Of a DNA stretch of 47,608 nucleotides, positions 1 through 9,200 are shown in pieces. A model generated the notes under the pieces. The model saw only the letters and a list, made by a program, of their open reading frames with translations, was not told the DNA's origin and searched no databases. Source of the stretch: Neolewinella persica DSM 23188 (GTDB taxonomy: Bacteria > Bacteroidota > Bacteroidia > Chitinophagales > Saprospiraceae); assembly GCF_000373105.1 (NCBI RefSeq), contig NZ_KB890451.1, positions 1,192-48,799 on the forward strand, read 5' to 3'. The translations under genes and the position numbers were made by a program. Numbering within the stretch: the first letter of the stretch is position 1; every line of letters begins with the position of its first letter.

Positions 1-2375
1 GCTTCGTTACGCTCTACGCTAGGACCAGTGAATACCGGTGCAGTAGTGTCGCCAACTTTCACTACCTGAGTGAAGGTGCGAACGTCGCTTGGGTCACACC
101 AGTCGATGACGGTGTAAGTACGAACGAACTTGTAAGTGAATGGGCAAGTAATGATTGGGTCGCCATCGGAGAAAGTAACACCGATGTTACATACGGCAGC
201 ACCAGCACTCAGACGGAAAGTACGGTCACCAACCTGGAGGAATGGGAAATCGTTAACCCGTGGTGCTGGGTAGTTAGCACGTGTTGGGTTAGCAGTACCA
301 CACTGCTCGTAGTAAACTACTTCTTCGATGTTATCATCTTCGAGGTCAGCAAGTGTTGGGCGCTCGAAAGTAATCTGGTAAGTAGCAACGGTAGGCGCAT
401 TGCCCTCACCGGAAGCGGCTGGACAAACAGCAATTTCAGTGGCCGTGAAGGTGCGCGTCAGTACGATGTCATCACAAGATGGATCTTCACCAAAGGCAAC
501 AGCATCGCTTACACAAACTTCAAGGAACTGAGTACAGCCGTCAGTGAAGAGTGGTACGCGTGGCGTAAGGCCACCAGCCAGCAGGCGGGCGCGGAGTGCA
601 CTAGACATGCTACCAAACACGGTAGAACCGTCGCTGGAGTTGACACGGTAGCACTTGTCTACACTGGCAGGCAGGGTAGATACGTTGTTCTGGTCATTTT
701 CGAAATCAACGCAAAGCAGCGTAAGGTCACCTGGGTTGAATTCAACCGCCGGAGGCGTCTTATCTTCAGCGTTAACGGTACCCCAACAGTTGGTGAAAGA
801 GAATTCTCCATCTGGAGCGCCACCTTCTACCATGAAGTTGGTGATCTTAAGAATCGTTGCAAGAATTTCTCCGAATGGCTGCAATCCGTCATCTTCGATA
901 CGGAACTCCAACGTGTAACCAGCCTCTACATCAAAAGTAGAAGAACCGGTGGTAGGATCAGTAGCATCGAGAACTTCCTGAATCGTATTTCCTTCGAAGT
1001 CATAAACAATGATGGCATCGTCAAAGCCATCATCAACACCGTTAAGGTCATAGTCGAAACTTACTTTAGCCATTTCTGTGAACATGTAAGAAACAGAAAG
1101 CTCGAAGTCAGTTCCACCGCCAACACCAAATGGGGAGCCGGTAGTAGACATAATCAGTTCAGCTGCGCTGAAAGTTGCAGAAGCAAACTGCTGCTCGTCA
1201 TCATTCTCATTGCTGACTACAGTCCAGTTAGCACCGTCAAAATCATCAACGAAACCATCAGCACTTGCACCGCCAGTGTTTAAAGAGATCGTGTAGGTGA
1301 AGGCACCACAACCGTCAACAATCGGGCCGTTTGATGGATCAGAGTCCATTACTACGATGTCAAAGTTTTCAGGACCGGGGATAACACCGTCACCATCTAC
1401 ATCAAAATCACCAGTAAGTACCATAGATGGGATAACCAGACCTTGACATTCGTCGTTCAGGGTAAGGTTGATTCTACCGATACAAGCAAGGTTAGCGTCC
1501 AAAACGTCAGGAATGACGGGAGGCTGGTTCTCCATGTAGGTTGTAGCCAGAACGATGTCACCGTTATTGCCACCAAATCCTGTTACAGCAATGAAGAATT
1601 GTTCGCCAGGAGCACCATTCAGAGTGATAGAAGATTGTAGTCCACAATCATCATCGTTACCGTCTACGCAGACAAGTGCGTCACAAGTTCCGTTGAAAAC
1701 CAGGATTTTCGTGTCAAAATCAGAATCACAAAGACTAAACGTGACATTGCCACCTTCTCCGGCAGCGGTGAAAGTGTACCAAATTGTTCCACCGGATCCT
1801 TCAGATGTTCCACAAAAGTCAAGACCGTTAGCTGTAGCACCATCGGTTGAACCTTCGGTAACATCGCCGTCAAAGACTTCAATGGCATCTGCACAAACAT
1901 CGTTTGCAAGAGGATCCTCCTGAGTTACCGCCAGGGTGTAATCACCAGTATTAGCAAGGAATGCGTGTACCAGGATTTTGTATTCCGTACCAGCAGTTAC
2001 GGCTTGTGTGGTTTGCGACTGAAGACCACAGAAGTCATCATTGCCACCTACACAGTTTAGTGCAGCACAGTCTCCAGTATAAACACCAATTTTGGTATCG
2101 AAGTCTGAGCCACAAAGAGAGAAGGTTGCAATGCCATCAGTAGCAGGAGTGTAGCTGTACCATACACCCGGAGAGGTGTTGCCTGTACCACATAAAATAG
2201 CATTGTCGACAGTAGCATTGTCAGTAGAGCCCATTACAGTAGAACCTACAGTGATGACTTCAGCATTTGCACAGTCGTCGTTAGCCTGAGCAAAGAGCCC
2301 TACAGTAAATAGCATACCGCAAAGCGTGAGGAATAGAGAACGGGAGTTAACCGTCTTGAGTAAAGATTGGAGCAT
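1..2375 (-). CDS. Large secreted surface protein with two pre-peptidase-C-like domains (partial, C-terminus beyond window)
   Basis: The frame stays open on the minus strand from the ATG at 2375 to the window edge, giving at least 791 codons. The protein starts with a signal peptide (about residues 1-30, ending LFAQA). Two similar blocks follow (about 31-155 and 156-280), each with DDCANAE- or DVCADAI-like starts, WY(S/T)(Y/F)T, SLC.SDFDTK and a DD.CGLQS stretch, which resembles bacterial pre-peptidase C-terminal (PPC) beta domains. From about residue 285 comes a motif of the type LACIGRINLTLNDECQ and Cys-pair-containing beta domains, as seen in giant Saprospiria surface proteins. It is probably exported by Sec and then the type IX system, although the C-terminal sorting domain lies outside the window. 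No enzymatic motif was seen. The role is inferred to be cell-surface adhesion or matrix. Confidence 0.85.
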   Translation of the reverse strand, partial: MLQSLLKTVNSRSLFLTLCGMLFTVGLFAQANDDCANAEVITVGSTVMGSTDNATVDNAILCGTGNTSPGVWYSYTPATDGIATFSLCGSDFDTKIGVYTGDCAALNCVGGNDDFCGLQSQTTQAVTAGTEYKILVHAFLANTGDYTLAVTQEDPLANDVCADAIEVFDGDVTEGSTDGATANGLDFCGTSEGSGGTIWYTFTAAGEGGNVTFSLCDSDFDTKILVFNGTCDALVCVDGNDDDCGLQSSITLNGAPGEQFFIAVTGFGGNNGDIVLATTYMENQPPVIPDVLDANLACIGRINLTLNDECQGLVIPSMVLTGDFDVDGDGVIPGPENFDIVVMDSDPSNGPIVDGCGAFTYTISLNTGGASADGFVDDFDGANWTVVSNENDDEQQFASATFSAAELIMSTTGSPFGVGGGTDFELSVSYMFTEMAKVSFDYDLNGVDDGFDDAIIVYDFEGNTIQEVLDATDPTTGSSTFDVEAGYTLEFRIEDDGLQPFGEILATILKITNFMVEGGAPDGEFSFTNCWGTVNAEDKTPPAVEFNPGDLTLLCVDFENDQNNVSTLPASVDKCYRVNSSDGSTVFGSMSSALRARLLAGGLTPRVPLFTDGCTQFLEVCVSDAVAFGEDPSCDDIVLTRTFTATEIAVCPAASGEGNAPTVATYQITFERPTLADLEDDNIEEVVYYEQCGTANPTRANYPAPRVNDFPFLQVGDRTFRLSAGAAVCNIGVTFSDGDPIITCPFTYKFVRTYTVIDWCDPSDVRTFTQVVKVGDTTAPVFTGPSVERNE

Positions 2376-2486
2376 ATTAAATCGTCTTAATGTGTTGAGA
2401 TTATAGAAGACTCGAATTCGCTTAAAGTGGTCGGAAAAACAGGTCCAAATTGACGTAAGTGTCTATTGGCACTGCGTAATCAAGTA

Positions 2487-2515
2487 CTAAAGTAGAATAT
2501 CTTGCCGGTTTACAA
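2487..2515 (-). promoter_or_regulatory. Candidate Bacteroidota-type promoter for the left surface protein
   Basis: Read on the minus strand, TTGT (2515-2512) is followed after 17 bases by TACTTTAG (2494-2487). This is one mismatch from the TAnnTTTG -7 element with a TTG-type -33 element. It would leave a leader of about 105 nt before the ATG at 2375. Confidence 0.35.
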
Positions 2516-2527
2516 GGTATATCGCTT

Positions 2528-2546
2528 AAAAAAAGTCACTTTTTTT
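2528..2546. repeat. AT-only palindrome in the divergent intergenic region
   Basis: Nine-base arms (AAAAAAAGT and ACTTTTTTT) pair perfectly around a single C. The site lies upstream of both divergent genes, so a simple terminator role is unlikely. It could be a bent or protein-binding site. Confidence 0.5.
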
Positions 2547-2559
2547 CGATTTATTGATC

Positions 2560-2870
2560 GTTTTGAGGTTTAGAGCTGAACATTCGGGGAAAAAAAACGC
2601 TCCTTCTGCGCTTTGCCTGCCTTTTGCTTGCCCGCAGAATAACCCGAGAGAATGCGTTGCGCATTTACGGTCATCAACGCACTGCCGATCAACCATAACT
2701 GCACCTGCGTACGCGCCAAAAGAAAGGGGGAAGGAAGAAGGGGAAGGGGGCTACCGCAAGTACCGTTCGCGCCGATACGCTTGCTCACCTTAAAGGGGGG
2801 GAAAAGGAAAGGGAGGATGGGGGGGTATGTCGGAATCCTGCCCACCTTCTTTTAAAACAAAAAAGATGTA
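2560..2870. other. Noncoding polypurine G-tract region
   Basis: This stretch lies between divergent genes. The short open frames here have no convincing protein content and overlap each other on both strands. It holds runs of G on the plus strand (2726-2730, 2740-2743, 2746-2750, 2795-2801, 2811-2813, 2819-2825) within purine-rich sequence, and one copy of the dispersed 20-bp motif at 2700. I see no gene in it. Confidence 0.5.
2700..2719 (+). repeat. Dispersed 20-bp motif, copy 1 (intergenic)
   Basis: TGCACCTGCGTACGCGCCAA matches the window consensus TGCACCTGCGNNCGCGCCCA with one mismatch outside the NN centre. Confidence 0.75.
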
Positions 2871-2902
2871 TTTAGTAAAAATAAAATTTCTTCTTATGTT
2901 TG
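2871..2902 (+). promoter_or_regulatory. Candidate promoter with an almost absent leader
   Basis: TATGTTTG at 2895-2902 fits TAnnTTTG exactly. TTTA at 2871-2874 lies 20 bases upstream, in the place of the -33 TTTG. The element ends 7 bases before the ATG at 2910, so the transcript would be nearly leaderless. Confidence 0.5.
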
Positions 2903-2909
2903 CCATTCG

Positions 2910-4229
2910 ATGGCAAAAAAGACCCTGACCGAGCGCTTCATCCAAAACACCGTAGCGGAACGCCTTAATAAGGAGTACTACCGCCGCAAGCCCGCCTACG
3001 TCAATACGGAAGTGTATACCCAGCTGAAACGAGCCGACGTCTTCATTGCCTTCATGCGTGCACGCAAGCGACCGTACGTAATTGTGGTAGAGGCTAAAAG
3101 CAGAACCACCATTCACCAGCTTAAGCTGAAGGAAGAACCCCAACGGATCCGGTGGGCAGGCCGTGGCGTAGCCATCGCGCTGATCGTGGGCCTTTCTGCC
3201 GCCCTTGGCTACCAGTGGTACTTCAATGCAATGAACACCCTGCTGCTGCTGGCGGTCTTTGTGTTGGGCTCCTCGTTGATCTCCTCCATGATTCGGCGTT
3301 TAGAGTTGAGTTCGCTGGGATCCATCTCGGCAATAGAACAACTAAGCCGTTACCCGGCCAACGAAAAATGGATTGCTGTAGGGGAGGACACTTTTGTGCG
3401 TCCGGAGGAATATGAGGTCCTCAAGCGTCAGTGCCGTAAAAGTGGTCTCGGCCTGCTGGTCGTTACTACAAAAGGAAAAATGCGTCGGATCCTTATCCCG
3501 GAGCCGCGTCACGCCTTTAACAACTACCTGAGCGACTATGGTAAACGTAAACCCATCCTGGCACACATTAATAAGCGTCCTGACTACGGGCCTACCCCAC
3601 CCGAGCGGGCCAAGCAGCGGAGACAAGTCCTGAACGGCGCCGTTCTACTGTCCATCGTTGGTTTACTGGCATTGCTGACCTACGAAGACCGCGTCAGGCC
3701 GGTTGTCCCGGATCCTTTTGCTGACAGCTACCCCGTAGACACTCCGATGCTCTCGTCCGATGAACGTGTGCCCGTCAAGGGAGAGGACCTGCTTCAGCGT
3801 CAGGGTGCAAACATTTTCCCGAAGGAACAAGCGGCGCCCACATCAGGGGAGGTTGGCAGTGATGATACATCAGAGGGCGGGGTCGCGGGTGCCGGGGAAG
3901 TTGAAAGGCAGGGCGCCACCGGGCAGGATTGCTCTGCTCTCGTGATCGACCGCCGCTCGTTCATCGTAGTAGACGCCATCCTTAATCCCGAAAAAGCGAA
4001 GGCACGATTGGCGGAACTCTCCGCCGCCGGCATTCCGGGAATGCAGCGCATTGCCACCGACTGCCTCAACAGCTGGCCAGCTCCCGGACGTGAGACCTTA
4101 TATACAGGTACTGTTTACCCGGATCGCCCGGCGGCGGCTGCCGCCGCCCGCGCCTACAATGAATTACTGAAAGCAAAGGGGATGGACGCGGCTTACGGGA
4201 AGGCGGTTAAGGTTCGACCTGGGGGATAG
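2910..4229 (+). CDS. Membrane protein with PD-(D/E)XK-nuclease-like N-terminus and SPOR-like C-terminus
   Basis: 439 residues. The N-terminal 75 residues contain E34, RADVFIAF (D43) and IVVEAKS (E61-x-K63), the layout of a restriction-endonuclease-like D...ExK core. Two hydrophobic helices follow (about 86-104 and 108-127), then a soluble stretch (about 140-225) that includes GLGLLVVTTKGKMRRI, a third membrane helix (about 242-257), and an acidic, Gly- and Pro-containing linker. The last 100 residues (DCSALVIDRRSFIVVDAI...YTGTVYPDRPAAAAAA) resemble a SPOR-type peptidoglycan-binding fold. A nuclease-like head joined to a membrane anchor and SPOR-like tail is unusual. The catalytic reading is inference from motif spacing only. 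It stands 253 bp upstream of parA in the same direction, so it may act with that locus, though it is probably separately transcribed. Confidence 0.7.
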   Translation: MAKKTLTERFIQNTVAERLNKEYYRRKPAYVNTEVYTQLKRADVFIAFMRARKRPYVIVVEAKSRTTIHQLKLKEEPQRIRWAGRGVAIALIVGLSAALGYQWYFNAMNTLLLLAVFVLGSSLISSMIRRLELSSLGSISAIEQLSRYPANEKWIAVGEDTFVRPEEYEVLKRQCRKSGLGLLVVTTKGKMRRILIPEPRHAFNNYLSDYGKRKPILAHINKRPDYGPTPPERAKQRRQVLNGAVLLSIVGLLALLTYEDRVRPVVPDPFADSYPVDTPMLSSDERVPVKGEDLLQRQGANIFPKEQAAPTSGEVGSDDTSEGGVAGAGEVERQGATGQDCSALVIDRRSFIVVDAILNPEKAKARLAELSAAGIPGMQRIATDCLNSWPAPGRETLYTGTVYPDRPAAAAAARAYNELLKAKGMDAAYGKAVKVRPGG

Positions 4230-4233
4230 GACC

Positions 4234-4265
4234 TTGGTCTGTTGGTCAATTGGATTGTTGGGTAA
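4234..4265 (+). repeat. Left array of 8-bp words (TTGGNNNN x4)
   Basis: Four consecutive octamers all start with TTGG (at 4234, 4242, 4250 and 4258). The last, TTGGGTAA, also pairs with TTACCCAA at 4275-4282 across a 9-nt loop, giving a small hairpin after the upstream gene. The right array at 4394-4449 carries the same word on the opposite strand. Confidence 0.65.
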
Positions 4266-4393
4266 TGGTACAATTTACCCAATGCTCAAATGGTTTTAAT
4301 CCTGGCTGGAGATTATATTGTGGCCTTATGGTATCGCTAAGGGGTAAATGTCTTGTCTGCCGATTTTGCGATTGCCCCCCAAACAGGCTACCG

Positions 4394-4449
4394 TACCAAT
4401 GGACCAGCGAACTAATAGACCACTGAACCAGTAGACTAACGAACTAATT
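4394..4449 (-). repeat. Iteron-like array upstream of parA
   Basis: On the plus strand, three consecutive 16-bp units (4402-4417, 4418-4433, 4434-4449) share the consensus GACYANYGAACYARTA. Read on the minus strand they resolve into octamers of the type NNYTRGTY, and a further degenerate octamer extends the array to about 4394. The array ends 33 bp before the parA ATG. This is the usual place for a centromere or operator bound by ribbon-helix-helix partners of short ParA proteins. Similar word arrays elsewhere in the window (12.5 and 14.3 kb) make a purely structural repeat possible as well. Confidence 0.6.
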
Positions 4450-4482
4450 TCTACCTTCGCCCAAAATAAGGCCTGAACCTGT

Positions 4483-5280
4483 ATGGCAACCGTAATTAGC
4501 TTACTGAATCACAAAGGCGGCGTTGGTAAAACGACGAGCGCAATTAATATTGGCGCCGGACTCGTAGAGCTCGGCAAGCGTGTCTTGCTCATTGATCTCG
4601 ACCCTCAGGCGAATCTTTCCCTTTCCCTCGGTATTCCGCGTCAGCCGGTGACCATATATGAGAGCATCATGGGAGAGAGCGACCTATCCCCATTCGTTGT
4701 TCGGGAGAACTTCCACGTGGTCACCTCCAGCCTGGATCTTTCCAGCGCAGAAATGGAATTGGTCAATGAAGCCGGCCGGGAATTTATTCTGCGCGAGCTT
4801 TTTGCCGGCGTTGAGGACGACTACGACTTCATCATCATCGACTGCCCTCCCAGCCTTGGCCTTCTCACGCTCAACGCCCTGACCAGCAGCCAGCAAGTAA
4901 TCATCCCGCTACAAACCGAGTTCCTGGCATTGCAGGGCCTGGCTAAAATCAAGCAGGTGATTCAAAAGGTGAAGCTTCGCCTCAACAAAGAGTTGCACAT
5001 CAGCGGCGTACTGGCCACTATGTACGACAGCCGGAAAGTCCTTAACCGGGACGTTGTTGAAACCATCAAGAAATACTTTGGTCCGATTCTGTTAAAAACT
5101 TACATCAGGGATACCGTCGCTTTAGCGGAGGCCCCGGCCAGCCGCCAAGACATATTTTCCTACTCTCCTTCCAGCAACGGATCCAAAGATTATATGGCCG
5201 TGGCGAAGGAAGTAATTGAGCGTACGGCAAACCCAATCCACCTTCGGGAACGTTCAGATAAGACAACACCGAAAACCTAA
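4483..5280 (+). CDS. parA: ParA/Soj family ATPase
   Basis: 265 residues. It carries the deviant Walker A motif KGGVGKTT (11-18) with the signature Lys11 and Lys16, the A' region LLIDLDPQ (D38 and D40) and Walker B FIIIDCPPS (D120), followed by the switch segment (LQTEFLALQGLAKI) typical of ParA. There is no N-terminal DNA-binding extension, so it belongs to the short ParA class. These ATPases form nucleotide-dependent dimers on DNA and position plasmids, chromosomes or protein cargo with a small partner. The partner is probably the next gene, 12 nt downstream, whose C-terminus looks like a ribbon-helix-helix domain. A word array at 4394-4449 sits just upstream. A possible weak -7 element (TACCTTCG, 4452-4459) lies between the array and the gene. 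Whether the cargo is DNA or a membrane structure cannot be told. Confidence 0.93.
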   Translation: MATVISLLNHKGGVGKTTSAINIGAGLVELGKRVLLIDLDPQANLSLSLGIPRQPVTIYESIMGESDLSPFVVRENFHVVTSSLDLSSAEMELVNEAGREFILRELFAGVEDDYDFIIIDCPPSLGLLTLNALTSSQQVIIPLQTEFLALQGLAKIKQVIQKVKLRLNKELHISGVLATMYDSRKVLNRDVVETIKKYFGPILLKTYIRDTVALAEAPASRQDIFSYSPSSNGSKDYMAVAKEVIERTANPIHLRERSDKTTPKT

Positions 5281-5292
5281 ACCTGAAAAGCA

Positions 5293-5799
5293 ATGGCAAA
5301 GAAGCGCTTTACCGATGATCTTTTTGGGCTGTTCGAAGAGCCCACACCAGTGCCCGCCGCTTCCAGCGCCGAGCCTGAAGCCGGTACGCATGCCAACCAG
5401 GAGGAGGAAAGTGTGGAAGTAGACGTCCCGACGCCAAGCCCCAATGCAAAGCGAAAGCTCTCCAGTAAAAAATTCACGGCCAATCTTGACAGTTTTCTGA
5501 GCGATAGTTTCGAGCGGGAGAACGTTGCTCCTCCAACTTCCTCTGCACCGGCGTCCTCGCCCAAAAAAGCCCCCCGGCCCCGCCGCCGTAAAACAGGTCT
5601 TGACTTACTCATCCGCTCTACTGTAGCCGATGAGGACCGCAATACCACCGACGGAAACACCGCCGAAACCAAGCGCGTAACCCTGATCTTCAAAAAAGAT
5701 CACCTCTCGGAACTGAAGGACGTGGCCAAGGAGCGCGGATTGTACTTAAAAGATGTGGTGCAGGAAATGGTGGCTAAGTATTTGGAAGAAGAGGGATAG
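5293..5799 (+). CDS. ParA partner candidate with C-terminal ribbon-helix-helix domain
   Basis: 168 residues. The first 120 are low-complexity, rich in Pro, Ser, Lys and Glu, with a FTDDLFGLF start and a second similar stretch FTANLDSFL. The last 43 residues (126-168) begin with a beta-strand-like RVTLIFKK, then two amphipathic helices (HLSELKDVAKERG, LKDVVQEMVAKYLEE), the pattern of a ribbon-helix-helix (CopG/ParG-like) fold. A flexible N-terminus plus an RHH C-terminus is the layout of ParG-type centromere-binding and ATPase-stimulating proteins, though this one is longer. It is 12 nt after parA and surely co-transcribed. It contains a degenerate copy of the dispersed 20-bp motif at 5544-5563, encoding APAS. 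The function is inferred from neighbourhood and fold pattern. Confidence 0.75.
   Translation: MAKKRFTDDLFGLFEEPTPVPAASSAEPEAGTHANQEEESVEVDVPTPSPNAKRKLSSKKFTANLDSFLSDSFERENVAPPTSSAPASSPKKAPRPRRRKTGLDLLIRSTVADEDRNTTDGNTAETKRVTLIFKKDHLSELKDVAKERGLYLKDVVQEMVAKYLEEEG
5544..5563 (+). repeat. Dispersed 20-bp motif, degenerate copy inside a gene
   Basis: TGCACCGGCGTCCTCGCCCA has 2 mismatches to the consensus. It is read in the same frame as the other APA.AP-type copies. Confidence 0.45.
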
Positions 5800-5804
5800 C
5801 GCTA

Positions 5805-6123
5805 TTGGTGCTTTGGGGCCTTTGGGATAAGGAACCGAAATATAGCCAACCGAGGAAGCACAAAGCCTGGATAAAGAACTACGAACGCGATTTCGAATGC
5901 CTTGCTGAAGAGGTTGGGGATCTCCGTTACGACAGTTTGGCGGAATTTTCTGACCTGCTCGCAGAAGATAAAACGCGGTGCAAATAGTGATCGGGGCCGC
6001 AGACATTTATCCGAAGAATTGTACGAAGCAAAAGATAAGCTTTCCCGCGCAGCGGACGCCATAAATCAGGCCTGGAAAATCTGCGAGCCCCGCGTGCTCC
6101 CACCGGATGATCCTTCCTCATAG
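5805..6123 (+). pseudogene. Small gene of unknown function interrupted by a +1 shift in an A4 run
   Basis: A TTG at 5805, 5 nt after the previous stop, opens a frame that ends at TAG 5985-5987. Its tail (HKAWIKNYERDFECLAEEVG...LLAEDK) reads as a protein segment. The next frame then continues to TAG at 6121-6123 with an equally protein-like helix (RRHLSEELYEAKDKLSRAADAINQAWKICEP). Dropping one A from AAAA at 5970-5973 joins the two into about 105 residues ending LPPDDPSS. This could be a real disabling mutation, an assembly error or programmed frameshifting. The protein is not recognised. Position suggests it belonged to the par operon. Confidence 0.5.
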
Positions 6124-6259
6124 CTCGACCCTTAAATTGTCGCTATGCAAACCAATTAACCCGCGACGAACAAAATTTCGCCCCTAAGCGTGTGCACAAC
6201 ATAACCTTCCTCGCATCTTACCGTTATATTGTCCTGCTTGTTGCTACAAACGATTCGAG

Positions 6260-9200
6260 ATGCGTCTATCCCTTTACCTACTGTGTATCTTTTTTACTGT
6301 CGGCCTTTTCGCCCAGACTTCCCAGGTGGAGTTCGGCAAGAACCGGGTCCAATATCATAAGGATTTTGATAGTTGGGAGCAGTACGAGTCAGATAATTTC
6401 ATCACGTACTGGTACGGAGAAGGCAGAGATCTCGGGCAATCCGTTGTTCAGATGGCGGAGTATGATTTCGGTTATATTCAGAAAATGCTGGAGCACCGGA
6501 TGAACGAAAAGGTACAGTTGATCGTGTACCGTGACGTGACGGACCTGAAGCAAAGTAACATCGGCAGCGAAGAAGTTTTCACGCTTCCCGGCACGCAGAA
6601 CCTTGGCCGCAGTGCAAGCTATATTTCAGCGACACAGACCAAATTCCTGGGCAATAAAGCCTTCGTTTACTTCAATGGTGACCATACCGACCTGCGGAGA
6701 CAGGTCAGGGAGGCGATGGCCAGTGTCTACATTGAGCACATGCTTTACGGTTCCTCCGTTCAGGAGGTTGTACAAAATGCCGTTTTACTTAACCTTCCGG
6801 TATGGTTCAAGAGCGGCCTGGTGTCTTATCTTGGTGAAGACTGGAACACAGAAAAAGACGATCAACTACGGTATTTGCTGACCAACGGTGAGTACGAGAC
6901 CTTCCGCGACCTTGCTGCGGAGTACCCGCAGTTAGCGGGCCATTCTTTCTGGAACTACGTTGCGGAGAGCTTCGGCAAACCGACCGTTTCCAACCTCCTG
7001 TACCTGACACGCATCAACCGTTCCGTAGAAAACGGTTTTCTGTACGTACTGGGCAGCAACTACGACAATATCCTTTTCAACTGGGGGGAATACTACCGCA
7101 ACCGCTATACGGAAGAGCTGGCTGGCCGGGCGCAGCCCGGCGGGACGGAAATCCCCATCAAAAACAAACGTCAGCTTCCGATAACCAACCTTAAGGTCAG
7201 CCCCGACGGCACCCGTATTGCCTACGTGCTGAATGAGATCGGCCGCTATAAAGTCTACCTGCAAAATCTGCAAACGGGAGAGCGTGAAGTAGTCTTCAAG
7301 GGAGGCCAGCGCAACCTGCTGCAGGCGACAGATTATGATTACCCGTTCCTTGATTTTTCGCCAAGTAATCAGGAACTGGCTATCCTTTACGAATTCCGGG
7401 ACAAGATCAAACTGATTCGTAGGGACCTGAATACGGGCGAAGACGTCTCCGAGGCATTTGCCGTTACCCTTGACCGGGTGTTTAGCATGGCCTACGCCGA
7501 CCCCGGCAGGATGATCATCTCCGCCAGTGCTAAAGGACACACTGACCTGTTTTACTACGTTCCGGGACAAAGGCAGCTGCAACGCATTACCAATGATTTT
7601 TGGGACGATCTTGATGCGGTCCCGGTAAACATCCGCGGTCGCCAGGGTGTCGTATTCGCCAGTAATCGGACTGGTCTGAAAATCGAGCCCAGCCGACTGG
7701 ACACCGTACTCCCCATCGGAAATTTCGACCTGTTTTATTACGACCTGGAGAGCAAGTCAGGAGAATTAGTCCGGATTTCCGACACCCCTTTTGGCAACGA
7801 AAGCCAACCCGCCCCCATTGACGGCTCACACTTCAGTTTCCTCTCTGACGTTAGCGGCATTGTCAACCGTTATCAGGCGCATCTGGAAGATTACCTGGAC
7901 CACTACGAAAAAACGATCTACCTGAACGACGGCAGTGAGATTACGCTTCATGCAGACAGCATGTTGACAACGCTGGACACTACGCTGATTGATTCCATCA
8001 ACGTCTTTCCCATCATCAAAGAACGTGCCGTAGTGGAAGCGGTTACCAACCTGGGGCGGAACATCGACCAGCAGGACGGCAGTGGTAAACGTCCATTCGG
8101 CGTAGAGACCTTTGCTTCTGATGATGGTCAAATCATTCGCAGCTTCACCTTTGACACAACACTAAATGTGCGGGTAACCCCCACTAAATTCCGCCAACGC
8201 ACCTACCTGGCCGCTGGCCAGGCCGTCCCCGTTTTCACTACCACCGGAACGCGGGGAGACGACGGCCTCATCGCTCCGAATAAGGCAAATCCCGATGCAC
8301 TCAACGCACCGGAGGAAGAAGAGGCCTACATGTTTCAGACTCGTTTTGATGATTTTGTGGATCCACCCGCGCCCGAGCCGATACCGGAGCCGGAGAACAT
8401 TCTTTTGCGCGACCCCACCACCTCCGAGAACACCGTTGCCCCAGCTGGCGCTGACTCAACGGGGCTCCGCCCCAACCTAACGGTGGTCACTTCTCCCATG
8501 AATCCCCGACGGACCCGCCAGGTTAATAACCTGCTGCGGGGCGAACGGCCGATACTTGAGCTGAACAGAACCTATAAGTTTATCCGGGGAAGAATCAAGC
8601 CCTCGAGGCTTACCTTCCGGGTCAACTACGTAAAAACGGAAGCAGACAACGACCCGCTGTTTGCCGGACTCAACAATTTCTCTGCGAACCCGGATGGCTA
8701 TACCCGCCAACCCCTGGGTATCCTTTTCAAGGGGAACATCATCGACCTATTTGAAGACTACACCATCGAAGGTGGCGTTCGCATACCTACCAGTTTCAAC
8801 GGTACGGAATATTTCGCCACGTTCCAGAACAGAAAGAACAGGCTGGATAAGATCATCTCCGTTTACCGTCGTAACCGGAGACTGGAAGAAGGCTTCTTCG
8901 ACGTGCTCCGCCCCAACGCTCCCCGACTTGTGGAGGAAAACACCCTGCTGGCGCAATACGGTGTTCGTTATCCACTCGATGTTTTCCGCTCCTTACGGGC
9001 TACGGCCACCATTCGTCGGGACCGGGTGCAGACCTTGCCCACCGAATTGGCGGCTTTGCAAAGTCCACCAGACAACCAACAGCGTATTGGTGCCCGCCTG
9101 GAGTACGTGTTTGACAACACCCTCAACCTGGCCACCAACCTAAGAATGGGGACCCGCTACAAAGTCTACGCTGATTTTTACAAGAGCTTCAACATCAACC

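Noticed and set aside
2554..2855. Short open frames (60-91 codons) in the G-tract region
   Set aside because: They overlap on both strands, are low in complexity and lack start signals; treated as noncoding.
4230..4480. CRISPR-like array before parA
   Set aside because: Units are 8 or 16 bp without spacers; no cas genes.
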